From: Olsenella phocaeensis
Lineage (GTDB): Bacteria > Actinomycetota > Coriobacteriia > Coriobacteriales > Atopobiaceae
Direction of reading: 5' to 3'
Length of the DNA: 64,000 nucleotides
Assembly (NCBI RefSeq): GCF_900120385.1
Contig: NZ_LT635494.1
Span: 1,176,423 to 1,240,422, forward strand
Shown here: one piece after another, positions 25,282 to 34,376 of the stretch
How the letters are laid out: the number at the start of each line of letters is the position of its first letter
Numbering within the stretch: the stretch's first letter is position 1
Program-made: the position numbers and the translations under genes
Notes under the pieces: generated by a model
Database searches by the model: none
Seen by the model: the letters and a program-made list of their open reading frames with translations, nothing else
What the model was told of the DNA's origin: nothing

Positions 25282-27321
25282 ATGGAAAAGATTGAGCTGG
25301 GCACGCCCGACGGCACCGTGGAGAACATCGAGCGCCTTGCCGAGCTGTTCCCGCAGGTTGTGACTGAGGTGCAGGACGAGAACAACGAGATTAAGCGTGC
25401 CGTCGATTTCGATGCGCTCCGTGATCTTCTGGGCGATGTCGCCGAGGAGGGACGAGAGCGCTATCAGTTCACGTGGCCGGGCAAGCGCGAGGCCAAGGCC
25501 GAGGCGCGCCGTCCAATCTTCAAGACCATGATTCCTGAGCCGGAGAAGTCGAAGGACTGGGATACCACCGAGAACCTCTATATCGAGGGCGACAACCTCG
25601 AAGCCCTCAAGATCCTGAAGGAAACCTACGCCGGCAAGGTGAAGCTCATTTACATTGACCCGCCGTACAATACGGGTCACGACTTCGTGTACGACGATGA
25701 CTTTGCCAAGTCGCGTGGAGAATATGACGCCGAGAGCGGCGATTTCAATGAGGAGGGCGGCCGCCTGGTCGCCAACACCGAGAGCAACGGTCGCTTCCAC
25801 AGCGACTGGTGCTCGATGATGTATCCGAGACTGCTTCTTGCGCGCGACCTGCTCGCGGCCGATGGCGCCATCTTTATCAGCATTAGTGATGCCGAATCAC
25901 GCAATATGCGAAATCTATGCGACGAGGCATATGGGGCTGGCTGTTTTGTTGCCTGCGTGACTTGGCAGAATAATACTTCTCCGAGAAATGATGCCAAGGG
26001 CATTCCGTATGTTACCGACAGTGTTCTCATTTACTCAAAAAATCCAGGATGGCAACCACTGCATCTGCCTAGAACTGATGAAATGGATTCCCGTTATGAA
26101 AGCCCCGATGGAGACCCCCAGCCGTGGACATCAAGTCCTTATCATGCTCCCAGTGCAAAAACGCACAAAGGGATGGTATACGCTGTTCAGCATCCATTTA
26201 GTGGCGATTTGATTTATCCACCCGCTGGAAGACATTGGTCACATGAGCAATCTAAAGTTCTGGAATTGATGAATGAGTGGGCGCCATATCAGCTTAAGGC
26301 AATTGATGACGTTGAAGTGCGAGCTGACATCTGCGGCGTTGCAGCGGATGTGATGCCCGAGATACCGGCTGTCATACTCGCAGTACCAAAGCAACAAGCG
26401 GCTGAGATTGCAAGCGCTAGATTAAACGCTGGTAATTGGCCCGAGTTCTACTTCACTGGCAATGGACAAGGTGGACTCCGAATTAAAAAGCACCTTGATA
26501 TGACCCGAGGCAAGGTCCCAACAACCCTATGGCTTGCAAGTGATGTGGGGACGAACACTGAGGCCACAAACGAGCTCAAGGCGCTTTTCGACGGCTCCGC
26601 TCCCTTCGACACGCCCAAGCCTGTGCGCCTCATGAGGCGCATCCTCGACATCGCCTCCTCTAAGGACTGCACCGTGCTCGATTTCTTCTCGGGCTCGGCT
26701 TCCATGGCTCAAGCCGTTATGGAGAAGAACGCTGAGGACGGCGGGAACCGCCGATTCGTGCTTGTGCAAATTCCCGAGAAGACCACAGGCCAGTTCTCCA
26801 CGCTGACCGAAATCGGCGAGGAGCGCATCCGTCGCGCAGGTGCGAAAATCGCCGCAGGCATCGACAAGGAAAACGAGCAGCTCGAGCTCGGTGCCGAGCC
26901 TAAGTCCTATCCCGACCTTGGGTTCCGCGTGCTGCGCATCGACTCCTCCAATATGAAGGACTCCTATCTCAAGCCAGGCGAGACGACGCAGGCGGGCCTG
27001 TTCGACCAGATCGACAATGTGAAGGAGGGGCGCTCCGACCTGGATTTGCTCTTCGAGGTGCTGCCAAAGCTCGGCATTCCGTACTCCGCGAAGATTGAGG
27101 AGCGCATGCTTGCCGACAAGAAGGTCTTTTTCGTTGATGGCGACAAGTTGGCGGCCTGCTTCGATGCGAACGTTGGCTCCGACACCATCGAGGAAATGGC
27201 GAAGGCCAAGCCCTGGTACGCCGTCATCCGCGACTCGTCCATGGCTGGCGACGCCACGCACGCCAACTACGAGGAGCTGTTCCGCACCTACAGCCCCGAC
27301 ACCGTTCCCCAAGTGATCTAG
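25282..27321 (+). CDS. mod: type III restriction-modification DNA methyltransferase (Mod)
   Basis: A 679-residue adenine methyltransferase of the beta class. The catalytic motif DPPYNTGHDFVYDDDF precedes the SAM-binding motif VLDFFSGSASMAQAV, the order typical of type III Mod. Between them lies the target-recognition region (about 25900-26560), which is visibly poorer in GC than the ends of the gene. The N-terminal region links to the DUF4391 gene with no gap, and the res gene follows after ten bases. Mod fixes the recognition site and protects host DNA; with Res it forms the nuclease complex. No repeat tract suggesting phase variation is visible in the gene. Confidence 0.92.
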   Translation: MEKIELGTPDGTVENIERLAELFPQVVTEVQDENNEIKRAVDFDALRDLLGDVAEEGRERYQFTWPGKREAKAEARRPIFKTMIPEPEKSKDWDTTENLYIEGDNLEALKILKETYAGKVKLIYIDPPYNTGHDFVYDDDFAKSRGEYDAESGDFNEEGGRLVANTESNGRFHSDWCSMMYPRLLLARDLLAADGAIFISISDAESRNMRNLCDEAYGAGCFVACVTWQNNTSPRNDAKGIPYVTDSVLIYSKNPGWQPLHLPRTDEMDSRYESPDGDPQPWTSSPYHAPSAKTHKGMVYAVQHPFSGDLIYPPAGRHWSHEQSKVLELMNEWAPYQLKAIDDVEVRADICGVAADVMPEIPAVILAVPKQQAAEIASARLNAGNWPEFYFTGNGQGGLRIKKHLDMTRGKVPTTLWLASDVGTNTEATNELKALFDGSAPFDTPKPVRLMRRILDIASSKDCTVLDFFSGSASMAQAVMEKNAEDGGNRRFVLVQIPEKTTGQFSTLTEIGEERIRRAGAKIAAGIDKENEQLELGAEPKSYPDLGFRVLRIDSSNMKDSYLKPGETTQAGLFDQIDNVKEGRSDLDLLFEVLPKLGIPYSAKIEERMLADKKVFFVDGDKLAACFDANVGSDTIEEMAKAKPWYAVIRDSSMAGDATHANYEELFRTYSPDTVPQVI

Positions 27322-27331
27322 GGGAGCCGAC

Positions 27332-30300
27332 ATGAAGTTCAAGTTCAAAGTACAGCAGTACCAAACCGACGCCGCGGATGCGGTGACCTCGGTCTTCGAG
27401 GGGCAGCCCAACCAGGGCGCCTCCGTCTACCTGCGCGACCTGGGCCGCAAAGCCAAGCGCGCGCAGGGCGAGATTGACTTCGGCGACGAGAGCACCGAGG
27501 GCTACGCCAATGCGCCCGTCGCGCTTTCGGGCGCCGACATACTGGCAAACGTGCGCGCGGTGCAGCGACGCAACCAGATCCCCGAGTCGGAGGAGCTCTT
27601 CTGCGGCATGGGAGCCTGCCAGCTGGACGTCGAGATGGAGACGGGCACCGGCAAGACCTACGTCTACACCAAGACGATGCTCGAACTCAACCGCCTGTAT
27701 GGCTGGTGCAAGTTCATCGTGGTGGTGCCTTCGGTCGCCATCCGCGAGGGCGTTGCCAAGAGCTTGGAGAACACGCAGGAGCACTTCTTCTCCCAATATC
27801 ACAAGAAGATCAGGTTCTTCATATACGACTCGGACAACCTGACCGAGCTGGATGCGTACTCCCAGTCGAGCGACGTCAACTGCATGGTCATCAACATGCA
27901 GGCGTTCAACGCTTCCATGAAGGAGGGTGCCAAGAACAAGGCGGCGCGCATCATCTTCGATGAGCGCGACGAGTTCGGCAGCCGCAGGCCCATCGACGTC
28001 ATCGCTGCGAACCGCCCCATTGTCATCTGCGATGAGCCCCAGAAGATGGGAAAGAAGGGAGGCGCGACCCAGAAGGGCATCGCCCGCTTCAACCCGCTGT
28101 TCGTGCTGAGCTACTCGGCAACTCACAAGGAGAAGCACGACCTGGTGTATGCCTTGGACGCCCTGGACGCCTACAACCAGAAACTCGTCAAGCGCATCGA
28201 GGTGAAGGGCTTCGCTCTCAAGAACATGCGCGGCACCGACGGCTACCTGTACCTGCGTGATATCGTGGTCTCCAAAAACCGCGCACCGGAGGCCGTTCTC
28301 GAGTTCAAGTGCATGGGGTCTGGCGGCAAGGTGCGAAAGAAGACCGCGCGGTTCGGCGAGGGCGACAGCATCTACGACGCCAGCGGCTCGACGAAGCTAG
28401 AAGCGTACCGCGGCTACACCATAGCGAGCGGCAACGACGGCGTGGTTCCGCCACAGGACGGACGCCCAGGCTACGTGCGCTTTCTGGACAGCTCAATCGG
28501 GGACGACGGGCACATCTATATCGGCGAAGTCTACGGCGACTCAGCCGCCGACGACATGCAGCGCGTACAGATTCGCGAGACAATCCTGAGCCATCTGCAG
28601 AAGGAGGAGGCGCTGTTTCGTCGCGGAATCAAATGCTTGAGTCTTTTCTTCATCGATCAGGTGGCGAAGTACCGTGACCTCTCCGGCAACGGCGAAACAG
28701 TGGGCTACGGCAAGATCTTCGAGGAAGAGTACGAGGCCATCGTCTCCGACAGATTGAAGCACCCGACGCAGGACGACATCCTCGACCCCTCCTACGCGCA
28801 GTACCTCGGGCGATTCGAGGCGTACTCGGTGCACTCCGGCTACTTCTCTGTGGACAAGAAGGGCAACGCCGTCGAATCGAAGGCCGAGAAGAAAGCGGAG
28901 CGCGAGGACGGCATCGGCATCAACGACGACGACGCGAAGCGCGCCTACGACCTGATCCTTCGCGATAAGGAGCGCCTGCTTTCGTTCGATGAGCCCGTAC
29001 GCTTCATCTTCAGCCACTCGGCGCTGCGCGAGGGCTGGGACAATCCGAACATCTTCCAGATCTGCACGCTCAAGGAGTCCGGCTCTGAGACAAGCAAGCG
29101 CCAGGAGGTCGGTCGCGGCATGCGACTGGCAGTCGACCAGGACGGCAACCGTCAGGATGCCATACTGCTGGGACCCGACGAGGTACACCGCGTGAACTTG
29201 CTCACCGTGATCGCGTCAGAGAGCTACGAGACGTTCGTGAAGGATTTGCAGACCGATATAAGCAAGAGCCTGCGCGAGCGCCCGAGGAAGGTGGAGATGA
29301 ACCTGTTCAGCAGGCGCGACGTCGTGCTCGACGGCGAGACGGTCTCCTTCACCGAGGAGGAGTCGAAGCGCATTTACAAGGCTCTTTACAAGTGCGACCT
29401 CATCGACGACGACGACAAGCCGACCGCCGAGTTCCGCAAGGCTGTCGAGGACGGCACCTTCGTGGAGTACTTCGTCGTGAAGCTGCCCGAGGGCATCGCC
29501 GACGCCGCACACGCCAAGGCGGTCGAAGCGCTGGTGAGAAGCATCTACGACGCGCACGCGCTCGACGGCATGATCGGGCGCGCCCAGGAGAAGATCACCG
29601 AGAACACGCTGACCGATAACTTCGCCAAGCGCGAGTTCAAGGAGCTGTGGGCGCGCATCAACCGCAAGCACGCCTACACGGTGAGCTTCTCGGACGACGA
29701 GCTGAGGCGCAAGTCGATAGAGCGCATCAACAGTGACCTACGCGTGAGCAGGCTGCAGTACACCCTGACGGTCGGCGGGCAGAAGTCACAGGCAACGCGC
29801 GACGAGGTGCAGGGCGGCTCGTCGTTCGACCGCACGCAGACCGAGACCCGCGACGTCGATGCTGGCACCGCGTCCGTGAACGTAACCTACGACCTCGTGG
29901 GCGAGGTGGCGCAGGCCGCTGCCATTACGCGCAGGAGCGCCGCGGTGATTCTCGCCGGCATCGACCCCAACGTGTTCGAGCTCTACCGCGTGAACCCCGA
30001 GGAGTTCATCAAGAAGGCAGCTGCGCTCATCGTATCGGAGAAGGCGACGATGGTGGTGGAGCACATCAGCTACCACGAGATCGATGACGTCTACGACGAG
30101 GCTATCTTCACTGAGCGCATGCCTGACAACGCGAGCAAGGCATATGAGGCGAAGAAGAACATCCAGCGCTTCGTGTTCCCCGACTCGGATGGAGAGCGCA
30201 AGTTCGCCGAGGATATGGATGCCGCCGCGGAGGTGGCGGTCTACGCCAAATTGCCTCGAACGTTCCAGATTCCCACGCCGGTGGGCAACTACGCCCCAGA

Positions 30301-30514
30301 CTGGGCCATCGCCTTCAAGGAAGGCAGCGTGCGCCATGTGTTCTTCGTCGCCGAGACTAAGGGCACCATGGACACGATGGAGCTCTCCGGCGTGGAAAAC
30401 GCCAAGATCGCCTGCGCCAAGAAGCTCTTCAACGAGATGAGCACCAGCGACGTGCGCTACCACAACGTGGCAACGTACGAGGACCTGCTCGAGGTGATGG
30501 GCAGGATGAGCTAG
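27332..30514 (+). CDS. res: type III restriction endonuclease subunit (Res)
   Basis: A 1060-residue ATP-dependent translocase-nuclease. Helicase motifs are METGTGKTYVYTKTMLEL (I, about residue 105), IVICDEPQKMG (II), LSYSATHKEKHDLVY (III) and RQEVGRGMRLAVDQDG (VI). The C-terminus carries a PD-(D/E)xK nuclease: GNYAPDWAIAF followed by FVAETKGTMD, giving Asp near residue 990 and the E-x-K pair. All active-site residues are present. GGGGAG lies before the start. It works with Mod: foreign DNA with unmodified sites triggers ATP-driven movement and cleavage. Confidence 0.92.
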   Translation: MKFKFKVQQYQTDAADAVTSVFEGQPNQGASVYLRDLGRKAKRAQGEIDFGDESTEGYANAPVALSGADILANVRAVQRRNQIPESEELFCGMGACQLDVEMETGTGKTYVYTKTMLELNRLYGWCKFIVVVPSVAIREGVAKSLENTQEHFFSQYHKKIRFFIYDSDNLTELDAYSQSSDVNCMVINMQAFNASMKEGAKNKAARIIFDERDEFGSRRPIDVIAANRPIVICDEPQKMGKKGGATQKGIARFNPLFVLSYSATHKEKHDLVYALDALDAYNQKLVKRIEVKGFALKNMRGTDGYLYLRDIVVSKNRAPEAVLEFKCMGSGGKVRKKTARFGEGDSIYDASGSTKLEAYRGYTIASGNDGVVPPQDGRPGYVRFLDSSIGDDGHIYIGEVYGDSAADDMQRVQIRETILSHLQKEEALFRRGIKCLSLFFIDQVAKYRDLSGNGETVGYGKIFEEEYEAIVSDRLKHPTQDDILDPSYAQYLGRFEAYSVHSGYFSVDKKGNAVESKAEKKAEREDGIGINDDDAKRAYDLILRDKERLLSFDEPVRFIFSHSALREGWDNPNIFQICTLKESGSETSKRQEVGRGMRLAVDQDGNRQDAILLGPDEVHRVNLLTVIASESYETFVKDLQTDISKSLRERPRKVEMNLFSRRDVVLDGETVSFTEEESKRIYKALYKCDLIDDDDKPTAEFRKAVEDGTFVEYFVVKLPEGIADAAHAKAVEALVRSIYDAHALDGMIGRAQEKITENTLTDNFAKREFKELWARINRKHAYTVSFSDDELRRKSIERINSDLRVSRLQYTLTVGGQKSQATRDEVQGGSSFDRTQTETRDVDAGTASVNVTYDLVGEVAQAAAITRRSAAVILAGIDPNVFELYRVNPEEFIKKAAALIVSEKATMVVEHISYHEIDDVYDEAIFTERMPDNASKAYEAKKNIQRFVFPDSDGERKFAEDMDAAAEVAVYAKLPRTFQIPTPVGNYAPDWAIAFKEGSVRHVFFVAETKGTMDTMELSGVENAKIACAKKLFNEMSTSDVRYHNVATYEDLLEVMGRMS

Positions 30515-30523
30515 GCAACGCTT

Positions 30524-31657
30524 ATGGACCATAAGGAAAACCAGGAAAACGCAGAGCGTTCGATTTATGAGCAGTCTCTGAAAGCTGCGAGGGCAAAAGG
30601 CGGAGAAGCGAGACGGAATGTCGCCCGACTGTCGGGCGACATCCGCTCATTCGATAGACCCGATATTGTCATCACAGCCGAAAGCGGAAAAAGAATAGTC
30701 GGTATAGAGCACTTCCAAGTTGACCACCATATCGGGAGGGGCAAGAAGGTTGAATCTAAGTCCGCAAGGTTCTCTTCAGATGCAGAGCGGTTTCGAAGGC
30801 GACACGAGGATGCAGCTCGCAGGGGCGCCCTGACAGAAGAGGCTTACCGAGGGTTTGGCGATTTGATCAGCCAGGCGATACGGGAGCACTCGAACGCCTG
30901 CGTTGACGACATCAGCACTTCGCTCGACGCGGGACTGTTCGGCAAAGACGGTCGCGGGCATGCGTTCAAGCTCGACGTGTATCGCGAGAATATAGCGCAG
31001 ATTGACGCCAATGCCGATATTCAGCTTGGATTCCTGATCGAGCTCCATACGGATTTGCATCAGTGGTTCCTTAATGATGGGTTTAAGGAGACCAGGGTAT
31101 CTCCAGGTCAGTTCCCAATAAGTTGCGAAGCCTATGAGCTTCTCAAGAAAGCATCGGCTCACGTTGATTGGATCGTGCTTGCGTTTTGCCCGCTTTACGG
31201 CGACGAGGTAAGAGACACTGCGATTATCAGATGCTACAACGGCATGTTCGAAACGAGCGCCGCCCGACAAGGCATGATCCAGACACAATATTTAGGCCTT
31301 GGAATAGAAGCGCCTTTCGGCAAGCAGGATAGACAAGGAGAGGTTGAGTTCGGCGTCGGAAACGACGGTGTTGATTATCTGGTCGAAAACACTTCCGAGC
31401 AGATGGACGCCATCGAGTTGTTCATCAACGCGGTAAGCGGAGCCGCCGAAGCAATCAATCTGGCGCGGAAGGGAAAACCCTTTGCTGCGACGACGTCCGT
31501 TCAGCTTGCCTACGACATAGCAAAAGACTCCTTGAAGCACAGAAACGGGAATGTTGAGCCGCAGGATGTCCTTAAGGCGATTGGCGGAATGAATCCATCA
31601 GAGAAGAGCGCGCGGATGGAGAATTGGCGAAAGCGCTGGCTCGCCGATAGCGTATAG
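30524..31657 (+). CDS. unrecognised 377-residue protein of the restriction operon
   Basis: I do not recognise this family. It starts nine bases after the res stop, in the same direction. The N-terminal 100 residues hold FDRPDIVITAESGKRIVGIE followed by HFQVDHH, a spacing like PD-(D/E)xK nucleases (PD, 10-20 residues, then E near a strand) but with the usual Lys replaced by His. The middle is mixed alpha/beta with VDWIVLAFCPLYGDEVRD. The C-terminal part is helical, ending in MENWRKRW. No membrane segment or signal peptide is seen. Its GC content is lower than that of its neighbours by eye, suggesting separate acquisition. A nuclease-like accessory effector is possible but unproven. Confidence 0.6.
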   Translation: MDHKENQENAERSIYEQSLKAARAKGGEARRNVARLSGDIRSFDRPDIVITAESGKRIVGIEHFQVDHHIGRGKKVESKSARFSSDAERFRRRHEDAARRGALTEEAYRGFGDLISQAIREHSNACVDDISTSLDAGLFGKDGRGHAFKLDVYRENIAQIDANADIQLGFLIELHTDLHQWFLNDGFKETRVSPGQFPISCEAYELLKKASAHVDWIVLAFCPLYGDEVRDTAIIRCYNGMFETSAARQGMIQTQYLGLGIEAPFGKQDRQGEVEFGVGNDGVDYLVENTSEQMDAIELFINAVSGAAEAINLARKGKPFAATTSVQLAYDIAKDSLKHRNGNVEPQDVLKAIGGMNPSEKSARMENWRKRWLADSV

Positions 31658-31717
31658 CTCAGCTTTCGATTGATGCGGACGAAGCGCTCTGCGCGCCAAC
31701 GATTTGATAGGAATGCG

Positions 31718-32647
31718 ATGAAATACAACCTCGATAAACTCAAGAAAGTAGAGCTGCGCGATGTATGGCCCCATGAGGCTCTCGATTTCACCAAGTGGCT
31801 CTCCGATGAGCCCAACCTTGCCATACTGAGCTCAGCAGTCGGCATCGAGCTCGAGCTCATAGAGACCGAGTCATCGGTGGGCTCGTTCAACGTTGACATC
31901 TATGCGCAGGAAGCCGGCACCGGACGCAAGGTGATCATCGAGAACCAGCTCGAGGACACCAATCACGACCACCTAGGCAAAGTAATCACTTACGCCGCCG
32001 GCAAGGGCGCCGAGGTCGTCGTGTGGGTAGTGGCACGCGCACGCGACGAGCACCGTCAGGCCATCGAGTGGCTCAACCAGCACACCGACAGCGATTTCGG
32101 GTTCTTCCTAGTGGAGATAGAGCTGTGGTCCATCGGAGACTCCTTGCCCGCCCCGCGTTTCAACGTAGTCGAGCAGCCTAACGAGTGGACGAAGGCAATC
32201 AAGCTCAGCGAGGGCCTCTCCGAGACCGAGCGCGTCAAGCTCTCGTACTGGACAAAGTACCGCGAGCAAGCACAGGCATCGCCCGAGTTCCTGAAGGTGT
32301 TCAACCCGCAGAAGCCCTCGAAAGACCATTGGACCACGTTGCGCTGCGGCACGTCTGCCTACCACATCGCGCTGCTTATAGACACGCAGCACGGCAGAAT
32401 CGGCATCGAGTTCTACGCGCCCGACGACAAGGAAATCGGCCACAAGGCCATCGACAACACCAAGTTGTTTGAAGAGCGACTCGGTCTTACAGCTACGCCT
32501 TTTGACGCCAAGAAGGCATCGGGGCTTCGCTTCTACAAAGACGGCTGCAAGATCAAGAACAACGAGGCCGCCTGGCCGAGATTCATATCTGAGCAGCTCG
32601 AATGGGCTCTCGCCATGAAGAAGCTAATTGCCGAGCTGGGGCTTTAG
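31718..32647 (+). CDS. DUF4268 protein with nuclease-like N-terminal domain
   Basis: About 309 residues from ATG 31718, which has AGGA seven bases upstream; ATG 31670 has no such site. The N-terminal half has GSFNVDIYAQEAGTGRKVIIENQLEDT, a D-(x)n-E-x-Q arrangement close to the PD-(D/E)xK fold, then HDHLGKVITYAAG and VVVWVVA, as in DUF91/NucS-like relatives. The C-terminal half has HIALLIDTQHGRIGIEFY and the LFEERLGL segment of DUF4268. These proteins are often found beside restriction systems. Its stop faces the stop of the MobC-like gene with three bases between. The nuclease activity is inferred from motif shape only. Confidence 0.72.
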   Translation: MKYNLDKLKKVELRDVWPHEALDFTKWLSDEPNLAILSSAVGIELELIETESSVGSFNVDIYAQEAGTGRKVIIENQLEDTNHDHLGKVITYAAGKGAEVVVWVVARARDEHRQAIEWLNQHTDSDFGFFLVEIELWSIGDSLPAPRFNVVEQPNEWTKAIKLSEGLSETERVKLSYWTKYREQAQASPEFLKVFNPQKPSKDHWTTLRCGTSAYHIALLIDTQHGRIGIEFYAPDDKEIGHKAIDNTKLFEERLGLTATPFDAKKASGLRFYKDGCKIKNNEAAWPRFISEQLEWALAMKKLIAELGL

Positions 32648-32650
32648 GCG

Positions 32651-33076
32651 TTAATCGCGTCCCATATCGAAGATACTTGCGGTGTTGGAACCTGCATCCA
32701 TAATGGACGTTGCCGGCTCCTCCAAAGGCACAGCTTGCTGCGATGCCTCAGCCGTCGGCGCGTCAACCCCCTCGCCGAGTGCCAGGAAGAACCCCACCAC
32801 GAGCTCGACCCTCTGCTGCAGGGACTCACTCAGCTCGCCGTAGGAGGCTATCAGGCGCACTTCCTTGGCCAACTCCGCCATCGAGTCCTTCAACGCCTTC
32901 TGCACGCTCACAGAGGGCCTCACCTCAACCTGGGTATCGGTCAGCTTGGCGATGACGTAGTCCTGCCTGCTCATGCCGCTCCAGGCCGCCATCTCGCATA
33001 TGAGCTTGTGCTCCTCGGGCGTGCAGCGGAACGCCATCGTCTTGCTGCGCTTGCGGGCGCTGTTATCGCACGGCAT
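32651..33076 (-). CDS. RHH/MobC-like accessory protein of the island
   Basis: A 141-residue protein. SKTMAFRCTPEEHKLICEMA followed by WSGMSRQDYVIAKL resembles the ribbon-helix-helix start of MobC-type relaxosome proteins (CTPEE and AGMSRSDYI motifs). The middle has a helical stretch rich in Leu and Glu; the end is low-complexity. The start GTG-free ATG 33076 lies five bases after the integrase stop, so it is the third gene of a xis-int operon. No relaxase is present in the island, so it may instead be an integration or regulatory accessory. The longer upstream frame in this reading phase is an artefact of the integrase gene. Confidence 0.6.
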   Translation of the reverse strand: MPCDNSARKRSKTMAFRCTPEEHKLICEMAAWSGMSRQDYVIAKLTDTQVEVRPSVSVQKALKDSMAELAKEVRLIASYGELSESLQQRVELVVGFFLALGEGVDAPTAEASQQAVPLEEPATSIMDAGSNTASIFDMGRD

Positions 33077-33081
33077 CCCTC

Positions 33082-34152
33082 TCACCCCCTCGCCCCGTCG
33101 AGCGCGGCGGCCATCTCGTCCTGCTTCGTGGGGAACAGGTGCGCGTAGCGGTAGGTGATGTCCACCGCCTCGTGGCCCATGCGCTCGGCGATGGCCAGCG
33201 CGGAGAAGCCCATCTCGATCAGCAGGCTCACATGGCTGTGGCGTATGTCGTGCACGCGGATGCGCTTCACGCCCGACGCCTTGCAGCCGCGCTCCATCTC
33301 GTGGGCCAGGAAGTGCTTGGTCACGGCGAACAGGCGCTCGTCGGGGGCGACGTCGTCGCGCATCTCGATGAAGTCCGCCATCTCGTCGCGCAGGAAGGCG
33401 GGCATGACGATCGTGCGCACCGACTTGGGCGTCTTGGGGTCGGTCACGGTGTTCACGCCGCGGAGGCTCTGGTACGACTTGTTGATGCGCAGCCGGGAGC
33501 TCTCCAGCATGAAGTCGGACGGCGTGAGCGCCAGAAGCTCGCCGCAGCGTATGCCCGTCCAGTACAGCAGCTCGAAGGCGTGGAACGACAGCGGCTTGTC
33601 CATGACTGCCTCGCTGAACCTCAGGTACTCGTCCTTGGTCCAGAATTGCATCTCGCCGCCCTTCTTCGAGCCCATCTTGTCGACCCTGCGCACAGGGTTG
33701 TCGGTGAGGCCGTAGTAGCGCTCGGCGTGGTTGAAGATGGCGTTCAGCTGGTTGTTCACCGTGCGCAGGTACGTCGGCGCCCAGGGCTTCCCGTCGGCGT
33801 CCCGGTGCTCGGTGAGCTCGTTCTGCCACCTGATGACGTCGATCGGCCTCACGTCGCACATGCGCATGTCCCCGAAGAACGGCACGAGCTTGTCGTTGAT
33901 GATGTACTCCTTGGTGATCCACGCGTGCTCGCGTATGCGGGGCCTCACCTCCGAGGCGTACACCTCAACGAACTCGGAGAACGTCATGTCCATGGCCCCG
34001 CCGTTAAGGCTCTTGAACTGGCTCTCCCACACTGCGGCCTCCACCTCGGAGGAGAAGCCGCGCTTCGTCTTGTGGCGCTTCGAGCCGCGGGCGTCGCGGT
34101 AGTAGCACTGCACGTAGAACGTGCCGTTGCTGTCGTCCTTGTACACGGGCAT
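33082..34152 (-). CDS. int: tyrosine recombinase/integrase
   Basis: A 356-residue integrase that would insert and excise the island. An N-terminal arm-binding domain (FYVQCYYRDARGSKRHKTKRG) leads to a core-binding domain (about 60-165) and a catalytic domain. The catalytic residues are visible: Arg in TGIRCGELLAL, the HxxR box in VHDIRHSHVSLLIEMG, His in RMGHEAVDI and Tyr in the following TYRYAHLFP. It is intact. The gene starts one base after the excisionase stop. Its likely target is the 3' end of guaA, which borders the island. Confidence 0.93.
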   Translation of the reverse strand: MPVYKDDSNGTFYVQCYYRDARGSKRHKTKRGFSSEVEAAVWESQFKSLNGGAMDMTFSEFVEVYASEVRPRIREHAWITKEYIINDKLVPFFGDMRMCDVRPIDVIRWQNELTEHRDADGKPWAPTYLRTVNNQLNAIFNHAERYYGLTDNPVRRVDKMGSKKGGEMQFWTKDEYLRFSEAVMDKPLSFHAFELLYWTGIRCGELLALTPSDFMLESSRLRINKSYQSLRGVNTVTDPKTPKSVRTIVMPAFLRDEMADFIEMRDDVAPDERLFAVTKHFLAHEMERGCKASGVKRIRVHDIRHSHVSLLIEMGFSALAIAERMGHEAVDITYRYAHLFPTKQDEMAAALDGARG

Positions 34153-34153
34153 G

Positions 34154-34357
34154 TCAGTCCACCTCCGGGAAGTACAGGGCGTCGAAGACGTCGCTTCGAG
34201 CGCGCCCGCGGATGACCACGCGCCCGCGCGCCTCCTGCTCGGCGTTTATCCTCCTGATCACCTCGTAGGCGCTGCCTTTCTTGATCCTCAGCAGCTCCGC
34301 GACCTCGTCGGCGTCCAGCATGTGCGGCCTCGGCGTCTTCGCCACCTTCTCGTCCAT
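34154..34357 (-). CDS. small HTH excisionase-like protein
   Basis: A 67-residue protein with MLDADEVAELLRIKKGSAYE followed by VIRRINAEQ, the winged-helix pattern of excisionase/AlpA-type proteins, and a basic stretch GRVVIRGRARSDVF. The start ATG 34357 has GGGAGGA five bases upstream. It is the first gene of the xis-int operon and probably sets the direction of recombination. Its promoter faces that of the XRE repressor. Confidence 0.75.
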   Translation of the reverse strand: MDEKVAKTPRPHMLDADEVAELLRIKKGSAYEVIRRINAEQEARGRVVIRGRARSDVFDALYFPEVD

Positions 34358-34376
34358 GGTTCCTCCCATCAATAGC

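Noticed and set aside
32651-33922. 423-codon minus-strand frame across the integrase
   Set aside because: Only the last 141 codons look like protein; the rest overlaps the intact integrase gene in another frame.
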